Positions 1 to 5,450 of a DNA stretch of 5,682 nucleotides are shown here, one piece after another (positions within the stretch are counted from its first letter, which is position 1; every line of letters begins with the position of its first letter). The DNA is from Candidatus Egerieicola pullicola (GTDB taxonomy: Bacteria; Bacillota; Clostridia; Oscillospirales; Ruminococcaceae), in the NCBI GenBank assembly GCA_018712465.1, contig DVGY01000037.1, forward strand, positions 1 to 5,682, given 5' to 3'. The notes beneath the pieces are model-generated. The model saw only the letters and a program-made list of their open reading frames with translations. It was not told the origin of the DNA and did no database searches. The position numbers and the translations under genes are program-made.

Positions 1-1428
1 CTGCCAGGTCCGGCCGATGGCGTCCACCAGATGGAAGTCCAGTTTGGGACCGTAGAAAGCGCCGTCGCCCTCGTTGATTTCGTAGGGACGGCCCAGTTCT
101 TCCATGGCGGCCTTCAAGGCGTCGGTGGCCATATCCCAGTCTTCCTGCGCGCCCATGTGGTCTTCCGGCATGGTGGAGAGCTCGATGTGGTATTCAAAGC
201 CGAACAGGGAGTACACCTGGTCGATGAGCTTCACCACTCCGATGATCTCGTCCTTGATCTGGCTAGGCATCATAAAGATGTGGGCATCGTCCTGGGTGAA
301 GCACCGCACCCGCATTAGGCCGTGGAGTGCGCCGGACAGCTCGTGGCGGTGTACCAGGCCCAGTTCTCCGATCCGCAGAGGGAGATCCCGGTAGGAATGG
401 GGCTGGGTTTTATACACCAAAATGCCGCCGGGGCAGTTCATGGGCTTGATGGCGAAGTCGGTGTCGTCAATGACGGTGGTGTACATATTGTCTTTGTAGT
501 GATCCCAGTGACCGCTGCGTTCCCACAAGCTCCGGTTCAGCAGAATCGGGGTGCTGACTTCCTGGTAGCCTGCCTTGTGGTGGACTTCCCGCCAGTAGTC
601 GATCAGGGTGTTTTTCAAAATCATGCCTTTGGGTAAAAAGAAGGGGAATCCGGGGCCCTCTTCCATCAGGGTAAATAAGCCCAGTTCCTTGCCCAGTTTC
701 CGGTGGTCCCGCTTTTTGGCTTCTTCCAGCATGGTGAGGTGGGCTTCCAGCTCACTGGCTTTGGGGAAAGCCACGCCGTACACCCGGCAGAGGCTGTCCC
801 GGGAAGCGTCGCCCCGCCAATAAGCGCTGGCGGTGCTGAGGATCTTCACTGCTTTCACCGCTCCGGTGCTCATCAAGTGGGGACCGGCGCAGAGGTCGGT
901 GAAGTCGCCCTGGGTATAGATAGAAAGCTGCCAGCCTTTTTCGGCGTATTCTTCCAGCAGCTCCAGCTTGTAGTCCTGACCGGCAAAAATTTCCCGGCCT
1001 TCTTCCACGGTGATGAACCGTTTCTCCACCGGCAGGTTGGCTTTGACGATCTTCTTCATCTCGGCCTCGATGGCGGCAAACTGTTCCGGGGTAAAGGGCT
1101 CTACGCCGCCGATGTCGTAGTACCAGCCGTCTTCCAACGCCGGGCCGATGCCGAATTTGGCTTGAGGCCAGAGGTGCTGAATGGCTTGGGCCATAATGTG
1201 GGCGGCGGTGTGCCAGAAGGCGTGCTTGCCGTCCTTGTCCTCAAAGGTGAGAATCTCTAACTGACAATCCTTTTCCAAAGGGGTGCGCAGGTCGCAGGCA
1301 GTGCCGTCCACCCGTCCGGCGCAGGCGGCCTTGTACAGCCCGGCGCCCAGGCTTTGAGCCACTTGGGCAATGGTGGTGCCGGCTTCGTATTCCCGGACCA
1401 CGCCGCCCTTTAAGGTTACTTGAATCAT
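1..1428 (-). CDS. thrS: Threonyl-tRNA synthetase, 3' end cut by window edge
   Basis: Cytoplasmic class II synthetase that charges tRNA-Thr with threonine. The first 476 residues are present; the family is about 640 long, so motif 3 and the C-terminal anticodon-binding domain lie beyond the left edge. Order seen: TGS domain (about 1-62); editing domain with the HxxxH pair H73/H77 and the CxxxH pair C180/H184, which clear Ser-tRNA-Thr; then the catalytic core from about 250, with motif 1 around 255-295, KPMNCPGG (328-335; C332 is a zinc ligand) and motif 2 through [13 protein letters not shown] (373-385; H383 is the second zinc ligand). The third zinc histidine is outside the window. ATG at 1428 is chosen because AAGGAGGA lies 7 nt upstream and the protein starts at the normal TGS residue. 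Expression is controlled by the T-box leader upstream. No frameshift or missing active-site residue is seen in the visible part. Confidence 0.97.
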   Translation of the reverse strand, partial: MIQVTLKGGVVREYEAGTTIAQVAQSLGAGLYKAACAGRVDGTACDLRTPLEKDCQLEILTFEDKDGKHAFWHTAAHIMAQAIQHLWPQAKFGIGPALEDGWYYDIGGVEPFTPEQFAAIEAEMKKIVKANLPVEKRFITVEEGREIFAGQDYKLELLEEYAEKGWQLSIYTQGDFTDLCAGPHLMSTGAVKAVKILSTASAYWRGDASRDSLCRVYGVAFPKASELEAHLTMLEEAKKRDHRKLGKELGLFTLMEEGPGFPFFLPKGMILKNTLIDYWREVHHKAGYQEVSTPILLNRSLWERSGHWDHYKDNMYTTVIDDTDFAIKPMNCPGGILVYKTQPHSYRDLPLRIGELGLVHRHELSGALHGLMRVRCFTQDDAHIFMMPSQIKDEIIGVVKLIDQVYSLFGFEYHIELSTMPEDHMGAQEDWDMATDALKAAMEELGRPYEINEGDGAFYGPKLDFHLVDAIGRTWQ

Positions 1429-1435
1429 GATGGTG

Positions 1436-1443
1436 TCCTCCTT
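1436..1443 (-). promoter_or_regulatory. Ribosome binding site of thrS
   Basis: The minus strand reads AAGGAGGA, a near-perfect Shine-Dalgarno sequence 7 nt before the ATG at 1428. It lies downstream of the T-box terminator, so it is transcribed only when the terminator is bypassed. Confidence 0.85.
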
Positions 1444-1479
1444 ATAAATTAGAATTTCCGATTTGGAGGGATAAGATGC

Positions 1480-1512
1480 AAAAAGCACCCCATCCCAAAT
1501 GGGATGAAGTGC
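1480..1512 (-). terminator. Intrinsic terminator of the thrS T-box leader
   Basis: On the minus strand GCACTTCATCCC (1512-1501) and GGGATGGGGTGC (1496-1485) form a 12-bp stem with two G-U pairs and a 4-nt loop, followed at once by TTTTT (1484-1480). It lies between the T-box core and the thrS ribosome site. Its 5' arm (1510-1501) is the same segment that the antiterminator needs, so the two folds exclude each other. It is also the first intrinsic terminator downstream of the cysteine desulfurase gene. Confidence 0.92.
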
Positions 1513-1791
1513 CAAACATCTGAGAAATCTCCGCGCCGTCTTTCCTGGGCTGGGGATATTTTTCAGTCTTTGTTCATAACTCCACGGTTCCACCCATGTT
1601 CGGAAGAATCCAATTCTTCCGCCCTCATGTTGGGCCGGATAACGGTGCCCAAAGCCGTTGTGTTTCCGGCAAATGCCGTTGGCACACTCTCAAAGATGGT
1701 AGCCTCAGCCTCCAAACGCCGCCGCCGTTCCAGCAAACCGGCAGCTCTCTGGGACGTTTCCAATAAGGCAGGCCTTCTTCTCAACGATTCT
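1480..1791 (-). promoter_or_regulatory. T-box riboswitch (tRNA-Thr responsive) in the thrS leader
   Basis: The minus strand carries the conserved T-box GGGTGGAACCGTGG (1595-1582). Stem I can be traced: GAAGA (1780-1776) with TCTTT (1696-1692) at the base; AAACGTC (1759-1753) with GGCGTTT (1720-1714); AGAGAG (1750-1745), as in the AG bulge; and CTGCCG (1744-1739) with CGGCGG (1727-1722), capped by GTTTGCTGGAA. The specifier is probably ACC (1700-1698), a threonine codon followed by A, next to the basal stem as in known T-boxes. A stem II helix may form from GTGCC (1685-1681) and GGCAC (1649-1645). Stem III is a perfect 9-bp hairpin (1621-1601). Antiterminator: ATGGG (1597-1593) with CCCAT (1503-1499), bulge TGGAACC (1592-1586), then GTGGAGT (1585-1579) with ACTTCAT (1510-1504). 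Uncharged tRNA-Thr should stabilise it and allow thrS transcription. The 5' end is inferred from the promoter. Stem II and the exact specifier are less certain than the T-box itself. Confidence 0.93.
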
Positions 1792-1797
1792 GCCCCT

Positions 1798-1826
1798 ATG
1801 ATACCACCCAGGCCCGGTCTTGTCAA
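1798..1826 (-). promoter_or_regulatory. Promoter of thrS
   Basis: TTGACA (1826-1821), a 17-bp spacer and TATCAT (1803-1798), with an extended -10 TG at 1806-1805. Predicted start is near 1791, giving a leader of about 363 nt. The -35 hexamer contains the TGA stop codon of the upstream desulfurase gene (1825-1823). Called from sequence match alone. Confidence 0.85.
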
Positions 1827-2971
1827 GGGGCGTCGAACCGCAGAAATTCCAGGGCGCTTTCCATGACTTTGACTAACCGGCGGCAGTCCTCCCAGGAAAG
1901 CTCTTCCCCTATGGTCAGCCGCAAGGACCCTTTGGCCTCATTTTCGCTGCGGCCCAAAGCCAGCAGGACATGGCTGGGTTTTCCACTGCCGGAGGAGCAG
2001 GCGCTCCCGGAAGAAGCGGCGATCCCCTGGGCGTCCAGATACAGCAGCAGGCTTTCCCCCTCTACTCCGGGAAAGGAGAGGTTCAAATGGCCGGGCAGCC
2101 TGGGTTCTGCGCCGTTGACGATGCAGTCAGGCAGAGCGGACAATTTCTGCTCCAACCAGTTCCGCTTTTCAGACACGTTCCGGCAGCGCAGCGCTTGATC
2201 TTGTTGGGCCAGTTCCAAGGCGGCGGCCAATCCCACCGCCCCTGCCACATTTTCAGTTCCGGCTCGGCGACCTGTTTCCTGCTTCCCGCCGTGAATCAAT
2301 GGGTGGAGGGGGAGCCCTTTTTGGCAGTACAACACGCCTACTCCCTTTGGCCCTCCAAACTTATGGGCAGAGAGGGTAAGCAGGTGAATGTGCTGGGCCT
2401 GCACGTCCATGGGAAGCCAACCGGCAGCCTGGACGGCATCGGTGTGGAAAGGGATCCCTTTTTTTCGGCAGATGGCCCCGATGTCCGGGATGGGCTGGAT
2501 GGTGCCGATTTCATTGTTGGCGTACAGGATGCTGACCAGGAAGGTGTCCTGGTCCATGGCAGCTTCCACCTGTTCCGGCGCCAGAAAGCCGGAGGAGTTC
2601 ACCGGCAGGTAACTGACCCGGATTCCCTGCTTTTCTAGGAATTTACAGCTTTCCAGCAAGGCAGGATGCTCCATGGCGGTGGTAATGAGATGGTGTTTCC
2701 CCTGGGCTTTGCCTGCCAGCGCCATTCCCATTACCGCCCAGTTGTCCCCTTCGCTGCCGCCGGAGGTAAAAAAGATTTCTTCCGGCGAGGCATTCAGGCA
2801 ATGCGCCACCCTTTCCCGGGCCTGTTCCAAAGCAGCCTTGGCCTGCCGGCCCAACCGGTACAGGGAAGAAGGGTTGCCGTACTGCTGGGAGAAATAAGGG
2901 AGCATGGCCTGAAGCACTTCCTGCCGGACCGGAGTGGTGGCGGCGTGGTCGGCATAAATCAAATTCGGCAT
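1823..2971 (-). CDS. Cysteine desulfurase, NifS/IscS family
   Basis: PLP-dependent enzyme that removes sulfur from L-cysteine, giving alanine and an enzyme-bound persulfide for Fe-S assembly or tRNA thiolation. The 382 residues match the usual length. Visible (numbered from the chosen start): YADHAATTP near the N-terminus; SGGSEGDN (70-77); H102 over the PLP ring; NNEIGT (152-157); D178 and Q181 for the cofactor; SAHKFGGPKG with Schiff-base lysine K204; persulfide cysteine C325 in SSGSACSSG, the loop type of class I (NifS/IscS) rather than SufS; R351 for the substrate carboxylate. The ATG at 2971 is preferred over the in-frame ATG at 2980 because the latter is fused to the ribosome site GGAAAGG with no spacer, whereas 2971 lies 8 nt beyond AAAGGA and gives the usual MPNLIYAD start. 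No IscU-type scaffold or tRNA-thiolation gene is in the window, so the sulfur acceptor is unknown and no specific symbol is assigned. Confidence 0.95.
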   Translation of the reverse strand: MPNLIYADHAATTPVRQEVLQAMLPYFSQQYGNPSSLYRLGRQAKAALEQARERVAHCLNASPEEIFFTSGGSEGDNWAVMGMALAGKAQGKHHLITTAMEHPALLESCKFLEKQGIRVSYLPVNSSGFLAPEQVEAAMDQDTFLVSILYANNEIGTIQPIPDIGAICRKKGIPFHTDAVQAAGWLPMDVQAQHIHLLTLSAHKFGGPKGVGVLYCQKGLPLHPLIHGGKQETGRRAGTENVAGAVGLAAALELAQQDQALRCRNVSEKRNWLEQKLSALPDCIVNGAEPRLPGHLNLSFPGVEGESLLLYLDAQGIAASSGSACSSGSGKPSHVLLALGRSENEAKGSLRLTIGEELSWEDCRRLVKVMESALEFLRFDAP

Positions 2972-2979
2972 GGGGGACA

Positions 2980-2987
2980 TCCTTTCC
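2980..2987 (-). promoter_or_regulatory. Ribosome binding site that decides the desulfurase start
   Basis: The minus strand reads GGAAAGGA; its last A is the first base of the upstream ATG at 2980. That ATG therefore overlaps the Shine-Dalgarno sequence, while the next in-frame ATG (2971) is 8 nt downstream, an ideal spacing. Confidence 0.7.
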
Positions 2988-3010
2988 GGAATAGTTTGAT
3001 TGCTTTTCTT

Positions 3011-3039
3011 ATCTTACCCATTTCGGAAGAAAAAGGCAA
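3011..3039 (-). promoter_or_regulatory. Candidate promoter of the cysteine desulfurase gene
   Basis: TTGCCT (3039-3034) and TAAGAT (3016-3011) with a 17-bp spacer, each hexamer matching 4 of 6 consensus bases. It lies just after the terminator of the preceding gene and about 33 nt before the chosen start codon, where a promoter is required if that terminator is efficient. Weak match; position is an inference. Confidence 0.45.
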
Positions 3040-3048
3040 TACCATGCC

Positions 3049-3088
3049 AAAAAAGATCCGGCACAGCCGGGTAAAGGGCTGTACCGGA
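3049..3088 (-). terminator. Intrinsic terminator after the cysteine-rich lipoprotein gene
   Basis: The minus strand forms a 12-bp stem, TCCGGTACAGCC (3088-3077) with GGCTGTGCCGGA (3068-3057), with one G-U pair and an 8-nt loop, followed by TC and TTTTTT (3054-3049). It sits 17 nt past the TAA stop and separates the lipoprotein gene from the desulfurase gene. Confidence 0.93.
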
Positions 3089-3105
3089 GGATTTGCAAGG
3101 TTTGC

Positions 3106-3387
3106 TTACAGGCCGTCGTAGCATTCTTGGCAGGCAAAAACAGCAGTTTCGATCATATTTACATAAAAGCCTGCCGGTTTCTCGCTGCAGAACGCGCATT
3201 CTTCCGGAGATCCCACTGCATCCCGGATGCAGTCCTCGCAGAGGGCTTCATTTTTGTTGTTGGAGAGGTTGCGGTAGGAGACGGTGTTCTCGGTGGAACC
3301 GCAGAGAGAGCAGGCTCCGGCACTACATCCTGCCAGGCTCAGCAGCATGACAGCGCCCAGGGCGGCTGCTAAAATTTTACGCTTCAT
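3106..3387 (-). CDS. Small cysteine-rich lipoprotein with four CxxC motifs
   Basis: I do not recognise this gene. It encodes 93 residues from the ATG at 3387. The N-terminus (MKRKILAAALGAVMLLSLAG) is a classical signal peptide ending in the lipobox LAGC, so C21 should be lipidated and the 73-residue mature chain should face outward on the membrane. The mature part holds four CxxC pairs: C26/C29, C50/C53, C64/C67, C86/C89. They form two units, CxxC-x20-CxxC and CxxC-x18-CxxC, which suggests two zinc-binding modules or an internal duplication; the second has the spacing of the ClpX-type zinc finger. A redox or metal-binding role is possible but unproven. The start at 3387 is chosen over the ATG at 3396 because that codon is fused to the ribosome site AAAGGA, leaving 8 nt to 3387 and a normal MKRK start. 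The gene has its own strong promoter and terminator, so it is a single-gene transcript, which argues that it is real. Confidence 0.85.
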   Translation of the reverse strand: MKRKILAAALGAVMLLSLAGCSAGACSLCGSTENTVSYRNLSNNKNEALCEDCIRDAVGSPEECAFCSEKPAGFYVNMIETAVFACQECYDGL

Positions 3388-3395
3388 AACAGACA

Positions 3396-3401
3396 TCCTT
3401 T
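3396..3401 (-). promoter_or_regulatory. Ribosome binding site that decides the lipoprotein start
   Basis: AAAGGA on the minus strand runs into an ATG at 3396 that has no spacer. The in-frame ATG at 3387 is 8 nt away and begins a canonical signal peptide. Confidence 0.7.
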
Positions 3402-3443
3402 CTTATTTTATTTCGTGTTGTTTTGAGCCGAGACTTTTCTTAT

Positions 3444-3472
3444 ATTATACTAACTGGAAAAACATGGGTCAA
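3444..3472 (-). promoter_or_regulatory. Promoter of the cysteine-rich lipoprotein gene
   Basis: TTGACC (3472-3467), a 17-bp spacer and a perfect TATAAT (3449-3444). Predicted start is near 3437, about 50 nt before the start codon. It is divergent from the ilvB promoter. Confidence 0.88.
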
Positions 3473-3488
3473 TAGAAATTTGTAATTT

Positions 3489-3548
3489 TTTGTCAAATGA
3501 AAAAAATGTCTCTTTTCTTTGGAAAACCATTGCCGTCCATTTGACAAA
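3489..3548. repeat. 11-bp inverted repeat between the divergent promoters, possible operator
   Basis: TTTGTCAAATG (3489-3499) is the exact reverse complement of CATTTGACAAA (3538-3548). Each arm contains the short palindrome TTTGWCAAA, with centres 51 bp apart. The right arm covers the ilvB -35 hexamer; the left arm lies about 17 bp upstream of the lipoprotein -35. A regulator binding both arms could control ilvB, but the region is AT-rich and the -35 sequence alone accounts for part of the similarity. Confidence 0.45.
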
Positions 3549-3569
3549 CAGCGCAAAAATCGCTATGAT
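3541..3569 (+). promoter_or_regulatory. Promoter of the ilvBN operon
   Basis: A perfect TTGACA (3541-3546), a 17-bp spacer and TATGAT (3564-3569). Predicted start is near 3576, leaving a leader of about 170 nt before ilvB. Confidence 0.85.
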
Positions 3570-3585
3570 AATACAGTAACCCGTT

Positions 3586-3619
3586 CCGTTCGTTTTATCA
3601 AAACGGCCGGTTCTTTTTT
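3586..3619 (+). terminator. Promoter-proximal hairpin with U-tract, possible attenuator
   Basis: CGTTTT (3591-3596) pairs with AAAACG (3600-3605) around a 3-nt loop. The stem extends through one G-U pair, one mismatch and CCG/CGG (3586-3588 with 3608-3610), then TTCTTTTTT (3611-3619). This looks like an intrinsic terminator starting only about 10 nt after the predicted transcription start. It may attenuate ilvB, or the near-palindrome may be a protein-binding site. No + strand gene upstream needs a terminator here. Confidence 0.45.
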
Positions 3620-3741
3620 CACCCCTCTCACACCGGGAAGGGCGAAGGATCGAGGTGCATCCGCCCGGATTTTCTGCAAGGGCCCGGTCAAACGCCGGCG
3701 ATTTGCAGGGGAGAGGGCAGGTCGATTTTGATATGAGGTGA
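3620..3741 (+). promoter_or_regulatory. Structured 5' leader of ilvB, class not recognised
   Basis: Two hairpins lie side by side. The first is GGGC (3640-3643)/GCCC (3663-3666) with GGAT (3647-3650)/ATCC (3659-3662) stacked above a GAA bulge. The second is CTGCAA (3674-3679)/TTGCAG (3703-3708) with CCGG (3684-3687)/CCGG (3695-3698) inside. A perfect 7-bp helix, CCCTCTC (3623-3629) with GAGAGGG (3711-3717), can enclose both. The left strand of that helix can alternatively pair with the ilvB ribosome site: TCACC (3619-3623) with GGTGA (3737-3741), plus TC (3626-3627) with GA (3735-3736). There is no T-box core, no branched-chain-codon-rich leader peptide and no riboswitch consensus that I recognise. 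Regulation by this RNA is an inference from base pairing only. Confidence 0.45.
3735..3741 (+). promoter_or_regulatory. Ribosome binding site that decides the ilvB start (TTG)
   Basis: GAGGTGA lies 5 nt before the TTG at 3747. The upstream in-frame GTG (3738) is inside this site and has no ribosome site of its own at a normal distance, so it is unlikely to be the start. Confidence 0.75.
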
Positions 3742-3746
3742 AACTC

Positions 3747-5450
3747 TTGAAATTAACTGGAGCAGAAATTATTTTGGAATGCTTGTTGGAGCAGGGTGTG
3801 GACACGGTATTTGGCTATCCCGGCGGTTCGGTGCTGAATATCTACGACGCGCTGTACAAGTACAGCGACAAGATCCGGCACATCCTCACCGCCCACGAAC
3901 AAGGGGCCAGCCATGCTGCCGACGGTTACGCCCGGAGCACCGGACGCACCGGTGTGGTGATCGCCACTTCCGGCCCCGGGGCCACCAACTTGGTCACCGG
4001 CCTTGCCACCGCAAACATGGACTCGGTTCCGGTGGTTGCCATCACCGGGAATGTAGGTTGTTCCGCTTTGGGACTGGATTCCTTCCAGGAAGTGGACATC
4101 ACCGGTGTCACCATCCCTATCACCAAGCATAACTACATCGTCAAAGACATCAACAAGCTGGCGGACACCATCCGGGAAGCCTTCTATCTGGCCAATTCCG
4201 GTCGGAAGGGCCCGGTGCTCATCGACGTTCCCAAAGACGTCACTGCCGCGATCTGCGAATACACAGCGCAAAAGCCGGCTCCCATTCCGGTGGAAAACCA
4301 CACCACCACTCATGAATTGGAGCGGGCTGTGGCAATGATGATGGAAGCCAAACGCCCCTTCATTTACACTGGCGGCGGCGTCATTGCTTCGGAGGCATCG
4401 GAACCGGTGCTGGAGCTGGTCAACCGCATGGATGCCCCGGTGTCCTCCTCCTTGATGGGACAGGGCAGCTTTGACAACACCGATCCCCGATACATGGGAA
4501 TGCTGGGAATGCACGGTACCGTTACCGCGGCCAAGGCCATTGCAGAGTGTGACCTGTTTATCGGTTTGGGCACCCGGTTCAGCGACCGGGTCATCGGCGA
4601 CAAAGCCACCTTTGCCAAAAACGCCAAAATCCTGCAGATTGACATTGACCCTGCGGAAGTGAATAAAAATATCGCCGTGGATCTGGCCTTGATTGGGGAT
4701 GTAAAGGCGGTGCTGGAACAGCTGCTGCCGCTGCTTCCTCAGCAGGAGCACACCCAGTGGATGGAGCAGATCCAGTCCTGGAAGAAAGAATATCCTTTGG
4801 TGATGACAGCAGAGGATCCGGAAGCGGTCACTCCCCAGGATATTATCCAAACCTTGGATGAACTCACCCATGGAGATGCCATCATCACCACCGAAGTGGG
4901 CCAGCACCAGATGTGGGCGGCGCAGTTCTATCAGTTCCGTCACCCCAGAAGCTTTATCTCCTCCGGCGGTTTGGGAACCATGGGCTACGGCTTTGGCGCC
5001 GCCATGGGTGCCCAGGTAGGCAATCCGGACAAACGGGTCATTAACATTGCCGGCGACGGCAGCTTCCACATGAACTGCAATGAGCTGGTAACCGCCTACA
5101 AATTCCAGATTCCCATGATTGAAATGCTGTTTAACAACAATGTGCTGGGCATGGTCCGGCAGTGGCAGCGGTTGTTCTACGACCGCCGGTTCAGCCAGAC
5201 TACCTTGGATCGGGGAACCGATTATATGCTGTTGGCCCAGGCGTACCACATCAAGGGACTGCGGATCACCAAAAAGAGCGACATCCGTCCGGTGTTGGAG
5301 GAAGCCCTTTCCCTCCACGAGCCGGTGCTGATTGAATGCGTCATCGACCGGGATATCAATGTTCTTCCCATGGTGCCTCCGGGTGCGGATGTTTCCAAAC
5401 CCATTACTCACATCACCATTGAAGAAAAGGAAGGGGGCGCTCAGTCATGA
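3747..5450 (+). CDS. ilvB: Acetolactate synthase large (catalytic) subunit
   Basis: Cytoplasmic thiamine-diphosphate/FAD enzyme that condenses two pyruvates to acetolactate, or pyruvate with 2-oxobutyrate to acetohydroxybutyrate: the first common step to valine, leucine and isoleucine. From the TTG start it has 567 residues, normal for the family. The N-terminal PYR domain carries FGYPGGS and the catalytic glutamate E51 in AHEQGASHAADGYAR; DSFQEVDI and ITKHNYIVKDI follow. The middle FAD-binding domain runs from about 187 to 335 (IGLGTRFSDRV, QIDIDPAEVNKN). The C-terminal PP domain has the thiamine-diphosphate motif GDG (436-438) to NNN (463-465), then VRQWQ with W473. The anabolic type is supported by the FAD-domain motifs and by the regulatory subunit gene overlapping its stop by ATGA. 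TTG is preferred because it has a well-placed ribosome site and gives the usual MKLTGAEII start; a GTG three codons upstream is the alternative. The position corresponding to the sulfonylurea-site proline is glycine (G104). Confidence 0.97.
   Translation: MKLTGAEIILECLLEQGVDTVFGYPGGSVLNIYDALYKYSDKIRHILTAHEQGASHAADGYARSTGRTGVVIATSGPGATNLVTGLATANMDSVPVVAITGNVGCSALGLDSFQEVDITGVTIPITKHNYIVKDINKLADTIREAFYLANSGRKGPVLIDVPKDVTAAICEYTAQKPAPIPVENHTTTHELERAVAMMMEAKRPFIYTGGGVIASEASEPVLELVNRMDAPVSSSLMGQGSFDNTDPRYMGMLGMHGTVTAAKAIAECDLFIGLGTRFSDRVIGDKATFAKNAKILQIDIDPAEVNKNIAVDLALIGDVKAVLEQLLPLLPQQEHTQWMEQIQSWKKEYPLVMTAEDPEAVTPQDIIQTLDELTHGDAIITTEVGQHQMWAAQFYQFRHPRSFISSGGLGTMGYGFGAAMGAQVGNPDKRVINIAGDGSFHMNCNELVTAYKFQIPMIEMLFNNNVLGMVRQWQRLFYDRRFSQTTLDRGTDYMLLAQAYHIKGLRITKKSDIRPVLEEALSLHEPVLIECVIDRDINVLPMVPPGADVSKPITHITIEEKEGGAQS

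Noticed and set aside
703..1260. 185-codon plus-strand frame and smaller plus-strand frames across 31-823
   Set aside because: All are antisense to thrS, whose reading frame shows catalytic and editing motifs; none has a ribosome site or a recognisable domain.
1563..1826. 87-codon minus-strand frame between the desulfurase gene and thrS
   Set aside because: It coincides with the T-box leader, starts inside the -35 hexamer and runs through stem I and the T-box core, so it is structured RNA rather than a gene.
1970..2638. 222-codon plus-strand frame
   Set aside because: It is antisense to the cysteine desulfurase, which has every PLP-enzyme motif; there is no independent evidence for it.
3484..3498. 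AATTTTTTGTCAAAT as a CodY-like box upstream of ilvB
   Set aside because: It matches the 15-bp consensus AATTTTCWGAAAATT at 11 positions only, in an AT-rich stretch, and CodY presence in this organism is unknown.
3651..3668. GAGGTGCATCCGCC in the ilvB leader as a second T-box core
   Set aside because: It resembles the T-box only loosely: the essential TGGN bulge is TGCA, and there is no room for stem I between the promoter and this site.
3519..3731. 70-codon plus-strand frame over the ilvB promoter and leader, as a possible leader peptide
   Set aside because: It would begin at TTG upstream of the predicted transcription start and is not rich in Leu, Ile or Val codons, so it does not fit a branched-chain attenuation peptide.
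3753..5411. 552-codon open frame on the minus strand, antisense to almost all of ilvB
   Set aside because: The ilvB strand has clear family motifs throughout. The antisense protein is rich in His, Gly and Val with no recognisable domain; it is an artefact of codon bias in a conserved gene.
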